From NCBI GenBank assembly GCA_037444825.1, contig JBBILR010000003.1, positions 62,001 through 126,000 on the forward strand: a DNA stretch of 64,000 bases. Reading direction: 5' to 3'. Position 1 is the first letter of the stretch; every line of letters starts with the position of its first letter. The stretch is from JBFLVU01 sp037444825 (GTDB lineage Bacteria; Acidobacteriota; UBA4820; DSQY01). Shown one piece after another: positions 1-8,658 of the stretch. Under the pieces are notes generated by a model. The model was not told where the DNA came from and did not search any database. It worked only from the letters and a program-made list of their open reading frames with translations. Both the position numbers and the translations under genes were made by a program.

Positions 1-11
1 GGCGCTTCCCG

Positions 12-2123
12 GTGAACCGCCAGCTCGCCTTCACGTACGCCAGCCGGCTCTTGGACTTGAACCGCCCCCGGGAGGCCGAGGGGGTTCTCCTGCGGCTCCT
101 GGCCTGGTGCCCCGACTGGTCCCCCGCCCACGCCCTCCTCGGGGAGGTGCGCGAATCGCTCAAAGACCGGGAAGGGGCGCTGGCGGCCTTCCGGCAGGCC
201 CTGCTCCTCAACCCCCAGCAGGAGGACCTGAAGCGCCGGGTCGCCTTTTTAAGCCCCAAGGAGGAGCCCTTCTGGGGACCTTACCGGATGGCCCCCGAGG
301 AGGTGCCGAATTCCCAGGGCCGCTTCCGCGGCCAGCCGGCCGTGGTGCTCCTGCAGAACGAGGTGGTGGAGGTGCAGGAGACGGGCCTCTCCTCGCGCTA
401 CGTGCAGCGGGTGGTGGAAATCCGGGACCCCAAGGCGGCCCGGGGCCTCGAAACCGTCCAGGTGGGGTTCGACCCCGACCGGGAGGAGGTGAAGGTGCTG
501 GAAGCCTCCCTCGTCAAGGCCGACGGGAGCCGCATCCACGCGGAGGTCCAAATCACCGACGCCCTTTCCGACCCCCAGGTCCGCCTGTACTACCGGAACC
601 GCAATGTGGTCCTTTCCTTCCCAGCGGCCCAGGCGGGCGACGTGATCTGGGTGGAGTACCTCCTCGCCGACTCCGGCGCCGCCAACGACTACGGCCAGTA
701 CTTCGGCGACCTAGTCCCCTTCCGCGAAGGGCTCCCCGTCCTGTCCCGCCAGTACACCCTCCTCGTCTCCCCACGGCTTCCCCTCTATCTGCACGAGGAG
801 CGCATCCCCGCCTCGCCGCTCGTCGTCAGCCGCGGCGGAAAGAAGGTCTACCGGTGGAACGTCTCCGACCTGGACCCCCTGGAGCGGGAGCCCCTCTCCC
901 CCGGCTACACCGAGACGGGGGCCTACCTCCACCTCTCCACCTTTCCCGACCGGGAGGCCATGGGGCGGTGGTACGCCCGCTTCATCCAGGACCAGTGGGA
1001 ACCCACGCCGGAGATGCGGGAGAAGGCCGCCGAGCTGATCCGCGGGGTCACGGACCCCCAAGAGCGCGTCCGGGCCATCCACCGGTGGGTGGTCCAGCAG
1101 ACCCGGTACGTGGGGCTGGAGTTCGGGGTCCACGGCTACCGCCCCTACAAGGCGAGGCAGGTCTTCGCCCGCCGCTTCGGGGACTGCAAGGACAAGGCGC
1201 TTCTCCTCTCCGTTCTCCTCAAGGAGGCGGGCTTCGACGCCGCCATGGTGCTCGTGCGGACCCGGGACAACGGGGCCATGGCCCCCGAGCCGGCCTCCCT
1301 GGCCATCTTCAACCACGCCATCTGCTACGTTCCGGAGCTGGACCTCTTTCTCGACGGGACGGCGGAGTACGCGGCCCTGGGGGAATTGCCCGCCCTCGAC
1401 CAGGGGGTGGACGTGCAGGTGGTGTGGCCCGACGGCCGGACCCAGGCCCGCAGAACGCCGGTCTTTGAGGCCGGCGCCAACACCTACGCCGCCTCCTACC
1501 GCCTTCGGATCCGTGGGGATGCACCGGATGCCCAGGGGACCCTGGAGATCGCCGTCACCGGGCAGGAGTGCTCCTGGATCCGCGCCCGGTACCAGGACCC
1601 GGCCACCTTGAGGGAAAAGCTGGAGAAGGACCTTTCCCCCTCCTTCCCCGGCACCCGCCTGGATTCGGCCACCTCCGCGGGCATCGCCGAGTTCGCGGCC
1701 CCCGTGAAGCTCCGGGTGGAAGGGCGCTTCGGCCAGGCGGCCCGTCCGGAGGGGAAGGACCGGGTCAGCCTGCCCCTGTGGATGGGGCGGCTGGACCTTT
1801 CCTCCTCCGTGGCTTCCCTGGAGGAGCGGGACCTCCCGCTGGTGCTGGACTTCCCCTGGGACCAGTCCTACGACGTCACCTACGCCTTTCCGGAGGGGGC
1901 CGCCGCCGAGGCTCCCCCCGAGGTTCACGAGGAGACCCCCTTCGGCTCGCTGGACCGGACCGTGACGCCCGAGAAGGGAGGGCTTCGGGTCCTCACGCGG
2001 ATCCGGCTCGCGGTGACCCGGGTGGAGGCGGCGGCCTACCCCGCCTTCCGGTCCTTCTGCCAGCGGGCCGACCGTCTGGCCGGGGAACGCCTACGGCTTC
2101 GCTTCCAAGGGAGCACGCCATGA
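12..2123 (+). CDS. DUF3857/transglutaminase-like protein with N-terminal TPRs (5' end probably outside window)
   Basis: The readable product is 703 aa. Residues 1-80 form TPR-like helices, about 100-260 match DUF3857, and about 335-450 a transglutaminase-like fold. A full catalytic triad is visible: Cys392 in FGDCKDK, His435 in FNHA and Asp448 in FLDGT. A beta-rich C-terminus follows. The frame is open to the window edge and begins mid-TPR, so the GTG at 12 is probably internal and the true start lies upstream. The stop overlaps the next start (ATGA), so the two paralogues are co-transcribed. Members of this family are usually exported or periplasmic; the substrate is unknown. Protein cross-linking or peptidase chemistry is inference from the fold. 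Confidence 0.85.
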   Translation: MNRQLAFTYASRLLDLNRPREAEGVLLRLLAWCPDWSPAHALLGEVRESLKDREGALAAFRQALLLNPQQEDLKRRVAFLSPKEEPFWGPYRMAPEEVPNSQGRFRGQPAVVLLQNEVVEVQETGLSSRYVQRVVEIRDPKAARGLETVQVGFDPDREEVKVLEASLVKADGSRIHAEVQITDALSDPQVRLYYRNRNVVLSFPAAQAGDVIWVEYLLADSGAANDYGQYFGDLVPFREGLPVLSRQYTLLVSPRLPLYLHEERIPASPLVVSRGGKKVYRWNVSDLDPLEREPLSPGYTETGAYLHLSTFPDREAMGRWYARFIQDQWEPTPEMREKAAELIRGVTDPQERVRAIHRWVVQQTRYVGLEFGVHGYRPYKARQVFARRFGDCKDKALLLSVLLKEAGFDAAMVLVRTRDNGAMAPEPASLAIFNHAICYVPELDLFLDGTAEYAALGELPALDQGVDVQVVWPDGRTQARRTPVFEAGANTYAASYRLRIRGDAPDAQGTLEIAVTGQECSWIRARYQDPATLREKLEKDLSPSFPGTRLDSATSAGIAEFAAPVKLRVEGRFGQAARPEGKDRVSLPLWMGRLDLSSSVASLEERDLPLVLDFPWDQSYDVTYAFPEGAAAEAPPEVHEETPFGSLDRTVTPEKGGLRVLTRIRLAVTRVEAAAYPAFRSFCQRADRLAGERLRLRFQGSTP

Positions 2124-5100
2124 GCCTCGCCGCCCGCTTCCGCCGGTGGTCCGCCGCCGCCGCCCTCTTCGCCCTCCCGGCTTTCGGCGCCGGCCTTCCC
2201 TCCCCGGGGTGGCAGAGCCTCCTCCAGGGGGACCTGTCGGCGGCCCGCCGGAGCTTCGAGCAGGCCCTCGAGAAGGACCCCGCCGACGCCGACGCCGCCG
2301 CCGGCCTGACCTTCGCCCTCCGGCACGGCGGAGAGCCGGAAAAGGCCCTCTTCGCCGCCGTGGAGGGGCTCAAGGCCGCCCCGGACCACCCGCTGGCCTT
2401 CCTTCTGGAGGCCAGGGTCTCCGATCTGGCCACCTTCAACGAGGCCACGGTGCGCCTGGTGGAGGACGCCCTCCCGCTCCTCTCCGAGGCGCCGGAGATG
2501 GATCCCTTGGTGCGCCTCAACCTCGACTGGCTGGGTTTGAACCTCGCCTCCCGCCGGGGGGATGCCGCCGCCAAACGCACGGCCCTGCGAAAGGCCGGCT
2601 TCCTTCCTGGGGCCCTCTTCTCCCCGCCGCTCACGGAGCGTCCCCGCACCGCCTTCGAGGAGGGGGCGGGGACGGCGCCGCCAGCCCTCGCGGGGCTGGG
2701 CCCCTGGGCTTACTCCGCGCTGGACGGCCCCCTCCTCCGGCCTCCCCTGTACGCCATGGCCCAGGACCGGGAGTCCCGGTACTACGCCGCCGCCCCTTTC
2801 GAGGTGGACGGAGAGGCCGAAGCCCTCCTCGCCGTCAACGCCGCCCGCTCCTTCCGGGTCTTTCTCGACGGCCGAACCCTGGCGGAAAAGGACGTCTTCC
2901 GCCGGCAGGAGAACCCCACCGTTCTCCTCCGCCTGCGGCTGGAACGGGGCCGCCACCTGCTCCTCGTGGAAGTGGCGGCCTCCGGGCCGGGCGACGGCGT
3001 CTACGCCGCCCTTTTGGACGGCGCCGGCCGGGCCCTTCCGGCCCGGTACCTTCAGGATCCCTCGTCCCTGGGAGGTCCCTTCGCCGGTTTCTCGGACGCC
3101 TCGGACTTCGCCGACGCCTTCACCTCGCGCTTTCCCAGGGAAGACCCGCGGTACGAAGGGTTTCTGGCCCTCTGGAACCGCTGGCGGGGCGACGTGGCCC
3201 TGGCCCGGCTCCAGATGGAGAAGGCCGCCGATGGCCCTCAGGGCTTTTTGTGGGCCCTGGAGGCGGCGGAGATGTACCTCTTCGAAGCCGACGACCTTCC
3301 CCGCAAGATCGCCCAGAGCCGGGCGGAGAAGGTCCTCGAAAAGGCCCTCGCCGCCGCCCCCGCCTGCCCCTCCGCCCGGTTCCTCCAGGCGGTGCTCCTC
3401 TCGGAGAATTCGGAGGGGGACCGGGACCTGGACCTCCTCCGCGGCCTGATGGCGGACCACCCCCGGGATCCCCGGTGGGGATTGGCTCTGGTGGAGGGGC
3501 TTCACCGCCGGGGCTGGAACGCCGCCGCCCGCCGGGTCCTGGAGGACCTCTCCCGGGCCCACCCGCAGTGCGAAGCGGTGGAATCGGCGTGGGTCGCCCT
3601 CCTCCACGACCTCATGGACCGGGCCGGGGAGCGGGAGGCCATCGTTCGGCTGGGACGGCTCCGGCGGGCGGACCCGGAGTGGGAGGCCTACCACCGGGCC
3701 CGCGGGGACCTGGCGGCGCTGCGGTCGCTACTCGAGGAGGAGTGGGAGCGCTGGGGCGACCGGGACCTCCAAATGGCCCTGGCCATCGCCCGGACGGACC
3801 TCGGCCTCCTGGACCTTCCCCGCGCGGAGGCGGAGTTCGCTGCCCTGGCGGAGAAGATGCCGGACTCTCCCGAGGTCCTCCTCTCCCGGGCCCGCATCGC
3901 CTTTCTGCAAGGGGACGCGGAAAGGGCCCGGGGCTTCTGGAAGGCGTTGAAAAAGGCCCGGCCCGACGCCTTCGACGTGGACGTGGCCCGCATGGCCCTC
4001 GGGGACCCCCTGCCTTTCCAGGACGAGTACGTGGACCTCGCCGCCCTCTTGGAGCGGGAAAAAGGGCGCGAGCCGGACCCGGCCCCCTCGTCGCTCCTCC
4101 TGGACCAGCTTTTCACCCGCATCGAGGAGGACGGGTCGTCGGTGGAACGCTACCACACGGTGATCCGGATCAACGACAAGTCGGGCGTGGAAGGGGAGGG
4201 GGAGCAGCAGATCCCCGGCCAGATCCTCCTCTCCCTGAGGACCATCAAGCCCGACGGGAGGGTGCTGGAGCCGGAGGTGATCCCCGAGAAGGACACCGTC
4301 AGCCTGCAGGGGCTGGAACCGGGGGACCTCATCGAGTACGAGTACATCGGCCTGAGGCCACCCAACCGGGTGAAGGACCGCTCCTACATCACCACCCAGG
4401 TCTTTCTCTTCCAGGACATCGAAAAGCCCTTTCACCGCACCGAGTGGACCCTGGAGTATCCCCCCGCCCTCGACCTGCGCTTCCTGGAGAGGAACCTCCC
4501 CGCGCCGGCGGAGCGAGGAAAGCGGGGAAACTGCCTTTACCGGCGCTGGGCTTACCGGGACATGCCCCGCATCGCCCCGGAGCCGGATCTTCCCAACAAG
4601 CTCCTCTTCGTCCCCATGGTGGAAGCGGCGGGGGGGCTCGACTGGAAGGACGTGGCCCTCTTTCTCAAGGAGACGGTCACGGGTACCTTCCAGGTCACGC
4701 CCGAGGTGGAGCGCCGCTACCGGGAGGTCTCGGAGGGCGCCTCGGGCCCCCAGGACCTTCTGGATCGCCTCGTCCACGCCTGCCTCTCCGACGTGGAGGG
4801 GGAGAGCGGCGGCTGGCAGGACCCCACCGACGCCCTCCTGAACCGCCGGGGCGCCCGTTTGCCCCTCCTTTGCGCCTACCTGACCCTGGCGGGGATCCCC
4901 TTCGAGATCCTCATGGCGGAGCCCGTCCCCGAACGCATCGCCCGGGAATCCCTCCCCCGGCTGGGGCAGTTCCAGGTCCCGCTGGTGAGAGTCTCGCTCC
5001 CCGGGGGAGATCGCTATCTCGCCCTCGCCAGCCCCTACCGCGACCCCTCGGTGCTGCCCTGGTACCTCCAGGGGGCGGAGGCCCTCCCCGTGACGGCCAA

Positions 5101-5788
5101 GGAGCCCTGGCGGGTGGTGACGCTGCCCTCCGACTTCGGACCGTGGCTGGGCGCGGTGGAAAAGGAAACCCGGGAGGTGAGGCGAAACGGAGACCTCGAG
5201 GTGACCTACCGGGCCAGGCTGGACCCCGACGGCGCCGAGGGGATCCGCTCCTCCCTGGCCCGCCTTCCCGCCGACCAGCGAAAAAAGGCCCTGCAGATGG
5301 CCCTTTCCCAGCGATACGGCAGCGCCGACCTGGAGGAGTACGCCTTCGAGGGGCTGGAGGATCCTTCGTCCCCGCTGGTCTGGACCTACACCGTGTCGGT
5401 GTACGGCGCGGGGAGCGTGGAGGGGAACCGGATCACCTTCTCCGACCCGCTTCCGGCCTTGAACCTCGGCAAAGCCTACGGAAGCCTCGAAGCGCGGCGC
5501 CTGCCCCTGGGGACCGGGGGCCCCGTCTTCCTCCACCAGGAAATCACCTTCCGGGTTCCGGAGGGGGCCTCGGTGGAGTACCGGCCCAAGAGCGTCTCCG
5601 TGAAGAGCCCCTTCGGCGAATACAGCCTCGACGTACGCAGGGAGAGGGGGGCGGTGGTGGTGGAGCGGCGCCTCGTGCTTCCCCACCAGGTGGTGGAGCC
5701 CCCCCGCTACGAAGCCTTCCGCCGTTTCCTCCTGGACGTGGACCGGGCGGAATCGGGGCAGATGACGGTGGTTCTCCCCTCCGGCTGA
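2120..5788 (+). CDS. Large TPR/DUF3857 protein with degenerate transglutaminase domain
   Basis: The product is 1222 aa. The ATG at 2120 overlaps the preceding stop and gives a signal-like N-terminus (Arg-rich, then AAAALFALPAFGAG). An Ala-rich TPR-type region of about 600 residues follows, then DUF3857 near 655-810 and a transglutaminase-like domain near 850-960. Where the upstream paralogue has GDCKD this protein reads GARLP (residues 911-915). The His and Asp positions are also replaced (QFQVPLV, YLALASP), so it should be catalytically dead. It may be a binding or scaffolding partner of the active protein encoded just before it. It is probably exported to the periplasm or outer membrane. 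Confidence 0.85.
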   Translation: MSLAARFRRWSAAAALFALPAFGAGLPSPGWQSLLQGDLSAARRSFEQALEKDPADADAAAGLTFALRHGGEPEKALFAAVEGLKAAPDHPLAFLLEARVSDLATFNEATVRLVEDALPLLSEAPEMDPLVRLNLDWLGLNLASRRGDAAAKRTALRKAGFLPGALFSPPLTERPRTAFEEGAGTAPPALAGLGPWAYSALDGPLLRPPLYAMAQDRESRYYAAAPFEVDGEAEALLAVNAARSFRVFLDGRTLAEKDVFRRQENPTVLLRLRLERGRHLLLVEVAASGPGDGVYAALLDGAGRALPARYLQDPSSLGGPFAGFSDASDFADAFTSRFPREDPRYEGFLALWNRWRGDVALARLQMEKAADGPQGFLWALEAAEMYLFEADDLPRKIAQSRAEKVLEKALAAAPACPSARFLQAVLLSENSEGDRDLDLLRGLMADHPRDPRWGLALVEGLHRRGWNAAARRVLEDLSRAHPQCEAVESAWVALLHDLMDRAGEREAIVRLGRLRRADPEWEAYHRARGDLAALRSLLEEEWERWGDRDLQMALAIARTDLGLLDLPRAEAEFAALAEKMPDSPEVLLSRARIAFLQGDAERARGFWKALKKARPDAFDVDVARMALGDPLPFQDEYVDLAALLEREKGREPDPAPSSLLLDQLFTRIEEDGSSVERYHTVIRINDKSGVEGEGEQQIPGQILLSLRTIKPDGRVLEPEVIPEKDTVSLQGLEPGDLIEYEYIGLRPPNRVKDRSYITTQVFLFQDIEKPFHRTEWTLEYPPALDLRFLERNLPAPAERGKRGNCLYRRWAYRDMPRIAPEPDLPNKLLFVPMVEAAGGLDWKDVALFLKETVTGTFQVTPEVERRYREVSEGASGPQDLLDRLVHACLSDVEGESGGWQDPTDALLNRRGARLPLLCAYLTLAGIPFEILMAEPVPERIARESLPRLGQFQVPLVRVSLPGGDRYLALASPYRDPSVLPWYLQGAEALPVTAKEPWRVVTLPSDFGPWLGAVEKETREVRRNGDLEVTYRARLDPDGAEGIRSSLARLPADQRKKALQMALSQRYGSADLEEYAFEGLEDPSSPLVWTYTVSVYGAGSVEGNRITFSDPLPALNLGKAYGSLEARRLPLGTGGPVFLHQEITFRVPEGASVEYRPKSVSVKSPFGEYSLDVRRERGAVVVERRLVLPHQVVEPPRYEAFRRFLLDVDRAESGQMTVVLPSG

Positions 5789-5813
5789 CTTCCGGTCCCG
5801 CTGGGCCGTGGGG

Positions 5814-5819
5814 TACAAT
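5814..5819 (+). promoter_or_regulatory. Possible -10 element (TACAAT) before the CNB/FHA gene
   Basis: TACAAT matches five of six bases of the sigma-70 -10 consensus. It lies in the 60-bp gap between the DUF3857 gene and the CNB/FHA gene, 30 bp before its ATG. I find no convincing -35 at 16-18 bp spacing, so this is weak. Confidence 0.3.
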
Positions 5820-5848
5820 GCGGGACGACCGGATCGAGGTGGAATGCC

Positions 5849-6643
5849 ATGGCGAACCCGCTGAAGGATTTCGTGGTGCCCTACCGGAAAGGGGACGTGA
5901 TCTTCCGGGAGGGGGACCCCGGCTCGGAGATGTTCATCGTCCAGTCGGGCGCCGTGGAGATCTACCGAACCATCAACGGTGAGAAGTGCTTCCGCCGGCT
6001 CTTCGAAAAGGGTGACTTCTTCGGGGAGATGAGCCTCCTCGAACAGGTGCCCCGGTCGGCCACCGCCGAGGCGGTGGAGGACGCGGAGATCATCGTCATC
6101 AACGCCGCCACCTTCCACCAGATGATCCAGAGCAACATCGAGATCGCCGTGCGGATGCTCCGCAAGCTCTCCGGGCGGCTCCGGGAGACCACCGACGAGC
6201 TGGAGAACGCCCTCCTCCTCCAGGGGCTGACCCACATCCCCAAGCCGTCGGAGGTCCCCGCCGCCGCGCCCGCCGAGGCCACCAGCTCCGTGACGCCGCC
6301 GGTGCTGGCGCAGTTCCTCGTGGAGGGGACCCTTCGGGTCTTCAACATCACGAAGGACGTTTCCCTCATCGGGCGCAGGGACCCGGTGACGGGAATCGTT
6401 CCCGACGTGGACCTCACCGACGAGGACGTGAAGCGGAGCGTCTCCCGGCGCCACGCCAAGCTGATCCACAGCAACGGCCAGTTCTACCTGGTGGAGGAGG
6501 TGGGGACGCTGAACGGCACCTTCATCGCCGGAAAGCGCATCCCCACGGGCGTGCTGACGCCCATCAAGTCCGGAATCCAGGTGGGTTTCGGGACGCTCCG
6601 GCTCAAGTTCGTGGAGCGGACGGCCAAGGGGGGGAGCGAATGA
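5849..6643 (+). CDS. Cyclic-nucleotide-binding domain + FHA domain fusion protein
   Basis: The product is 264 aa. Residues 10-125 form a CNB/Crp-type sensor domain (VIFREGDPGSEMFIVQSG, FGEMSLLEQVPRSATAEA). An Ala/Pro linker follows, then an FHA domain near 165-255 with SRRHAK and the NGT signature (phosphothreonine binding). There is no DNA-binding domain. The expected role is to couple a cyclic nucleotide or similar ligand to recognition of a phosphorylated partner. The ATG has a GAGGTGGAA ribosome site. The stop overlaps the thiolase start. No kinase gene adjoins it; an adenylate cyclase lies elsewhere in the window (58.2-60.0 kb). Confidence 0.88.
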   Translation: MANPLKDFVVPYRKGDVIFREGDPGSEMFIVQSGAVEIYRTINGEKCFRRLFEKGDFFGEMSLLEQVPRSATAEAVEDAEIIVINAATFHQMIQSNIEIAVRMLRKLSGRLRETTDELENALLLQGLTHIPKPSEVPAAAPAEATSSVTPPVLAQFLVEGTLRVFNITKDVSLIGRRDPVTGIVPDVDLTDEDVKRSVSRRHAKLIHSNGQFYLVEEVGTLNGTFIAGKRIPTGVLTPIKSGIQVGFGTLRLKFVERTAKGGSE

Positions 6644-7836
6644 GAGAAGGCTTGGTGTTGGTGGGGGGGGCGAGGACCCCCATGGCGGAGTACAACGGCC
6701 ACCTGGCCCACCTGTCGGCGGTGGACCTGGGCGTCCACGCCGCGAAGGCCGCCCTCGAGCGGAGCGGGGTGTCGCCGGCGCAGGTGGACCACGTGGTCTT
6801 CGGCAACGTTCTCCAGACGGGAAACGACGCCATCTATCTGACGCGCCACATCGGCCTGAAGTCGGGGGTGCCCCTGGAGGTGCCGGCCCTGACGGTGAAC
6901 CGGCTGTGCGGCTCCGGTTTCCAGTCGCTGGTGAGCGGCGCCCACCAGATTCTCCTGGGGGAGGCGTCGGTGGTCCTCTGCGGGGGGACGGAGAGCATGA
7001 GCAACGCCCCCTACGTCGTGCGGGGGGCGAGGAGGGGACTCCGGCTGGGCCACGTCCCCTTCGTGGACACCCTCATGGAGTCGCTCAGGGATCCCTACTG
7101 CGACCTTCCCATGGCCGTCACGGCGGAAAATCTGGCCGCGCGCTACGGCATCACGCGGGAGGAGCAGGACCGGCTGGCCCTGCGCTCCCAGCGGCGCGCC
7201 GAGGAGGCCTTCCGGGCAGGGCGCTTCGAGGCGGAGATCGCCCCGATTCTCCTGGAGGATCGAAAGAAAGGGACCTACGCCTTCGCCGAGGACACCCACC
7301 GGAAGCCGGAGACGACGCTGGAGGCCCTCTCCCGCCTCAAACCCGCCTTCCGGAAGGACGGCACCGTCACCGGGGGCAACGCCTCGGGCATCGTGGACGG
7401 CGCCGCGGCGTTGATCCTCGCCCGGGAGGAGAAGGCCCGGGCGGAGGGGTGGCCCGTCCTCGGCTACCTCCGGTCCTGGAGCTACGCCGGGGTTCCGCCG
7501 GAGATCATGGGCTTCGGTCCCGTCCCCGCCATCCGCAGGATCCTGGAGGCCGAGGGGCTGTCCCTGGAGGACGTGGGCCTCTTCGAGGTGAACGAAGCCT
7601 TCGCCGCCCAGTACCTGGCCTGCGAGAAGGAGCTGGGGCTGGACCCGGAGAAGACCAACGTCAACGGCGGGGCGGTGGCCCTGGGACACCCCCTGGGGGC
7701 CACCGGCGCCCGGTTGACCCTGACCCTCCTTTTGGAGATGCGGCGGCGGAAGGTCCGCTTCGGCATCGCCTCCGCGTGCATCGGCGGAGGGCAGGGGATG
7801 GCGGTTCTTCTCGAAATCGGCGACGCGGCCCCGTGA
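6640..7836 (+). CDS. Acetyl-CoA acyltransferase (thiolase)
   Basis: The product is 398 aa, the normal thiolase length. It carries the nucleophile motif NRLCGSGFQS (Cys near 89), the GGTESMS signature, NGGAVALGHPLGATG with the catalytic His, and CIGGGQG with the second Cys near the C-terminus. It condenses two acyl-CoAs or cleaves 3-ketoacyl-CoA. The start overlaps the CNB/FHA stop by 4 bp, and enoyl-CoA hydratase follows 16 bp later, so it belongs to a short-chain acyl-CoA cluster. Biosynthetic and degradative thiolases cannot be separated here; no dehydrogenase gene adjoins. Confidence 0.93.
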   Translation: MREGLVLVGGARTPMAEYNGHLAHLSAVDLGVHAAKAALERSGVSPAQVDHVVFGNVLQTGNDAIYLTRHIGLKSGVPLEVPALTVNRLCGSGFQSLVSGAHQILLGEASVVLCGGTESMSNAPYVVRGARRGLRLGHVPFVDTLMESLRDPYCDLPMAVTAENLAARYGITREEQDRLALRSQRRAEEAFRAGRFEAEIAPILLEDRKKGTYAFAEDTHRKPETTLEALSRLKPAFRKDGTVTGGNASGIVDGAAALILAREEKARAEGWPVLGYLRSWSYAGVPPEIMGFGPVPAIRRILEAEGLSLEDVGLFEVNEAFAAQYLACEKELGLDPEKTNVNGGAVALGHPLGATGARLTLTLLLEMRRRKVRFGIASACIGGGQGMAVLLEIGDAAP

Positions 7837-7852
7837 GGGGAGGAGGGAAGCC

Positions 7853-8635
7853 ATGACCTTCGAAAACCTGTTGGTTCACGTGGAGGAGGGGATCGGGCTC
7901 GTCACGGTGAACCGCCCCGACAAGCTCAACGCCCTCAACCGCGCCACGCTGAAGGAGCTGGCCTCGGTCCTGCAGTCGGCGGAGACGGACGGAGAGGTCA
8001 AGGCCCTGATCCTCACCGGAGCCGGGGAGAAGGCCTTCGTGGCCGGGGCCGACATCGGCGAGATCCAGGCCCTCGACGCCCAGTCGGGCCGGAACTTCGC
8101 CCTCTTCGGCCAGAACCTCTTCCGGGCCCTGGAGACCTTTCCCAAGCCGGTGATCGCCGCCGTCAACGGCTTCGCCCTGGGGGGAGGGTGCGAGCTGGCC
8201 ATGGCCTGCCACCTCCGTGTGGCCGCCGAGAACGCCCGTTTCGGCCAGCCGGAGGTGAACCTCGGTATCATCCCGGGCTACGGAGGCACCCAGCGCCTTC
8301 CCCGCCTCATCGGCCGGGGGCCGGCCCTGGAGCTCCTGTTGACGGGGGAGATGATCCCCGCCCAAAGGGCCTACGAGCTGGGCCTCGTCAACGCGGTGGT
8401 CCCGCCGGGGCAGGCGGTGGCCAAAGCCCGGGAACTGGCCTCCAAGATCCTCGCCAAGGGACCGCTGGCGGTCCGGGCCTGCATCGAGGCGGTGAGCGCC
8501 GGGCTGGACATGCCCCTGGAAGAGGGGACCTACCTGGAGGCCACCCTCTTCGGCCTCCTCTGCGCCTCCGAGGACATGAAGGAGGGCACGGGGGCCTTCC
8601 TGGCCAAGCGCAAGGCGGCCTTCCAGGGTCGGTAG
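7853..8635 (+). CDS. Enoyl-CoA hydratase/crotonase
   Basis: The product is 260 aa with the crotonase fold. It shows AGADIGEIQ (oxyanion-hole region), NGFALGGGCELAMACH and PEVNLGIIPGYGGTQRL, which contains the two catalytic glutamates. It hydrates trans-2-enoyl-CoA to 3-hydroxyacyl-CoA in the cytoplasm. A GGGGAGGAGG ribosome site precedes the ATG. It sits between the thiolase and a DRE-TIM metallolyase, consistent with short or branched acyl-CoA metabolism. Confidence 0.93.
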   Translation: MTFENLLVHVEEGIGLVTVNRPDKLNALNRATLKELASVLQSAETDGEVKALILTGAGEKAFVAGADIGEIQALDAQSGRNFALFGQNLFRALETFPKPVIAAVNGFALGGGCELAMACHLRVAAENARFGQPEVNLGIIPGYGGTQRLPRLIGRGPALELLLTGEMIPAQRAYELGLVNAVVPPGQAVAKARELASKILAKGPLAVRACIEAVSAGLDMPLEEGTYLEATLFGLLCASEDMKEGTGAFLAKRKAAFQGR

Positions 8636-8658
8636 GCGCCAACGGGGGAGACGAAGCC

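Noticed and set aside
2036..3694. Long - strand frame over the second DUF3857 gene
   Set aside because: A shadow frame: Gly/Pro/Arg-rich composition without domains, opposite a gene with clear TPR and DUF3857 features.
3728..6469. 913-codon - strand frame across the DUF3857 and CNB/FHA genes
   Set aside because: Spans two well-supported + strand genes and the spacer between them; His/Gly/Val-rich antisense composition.
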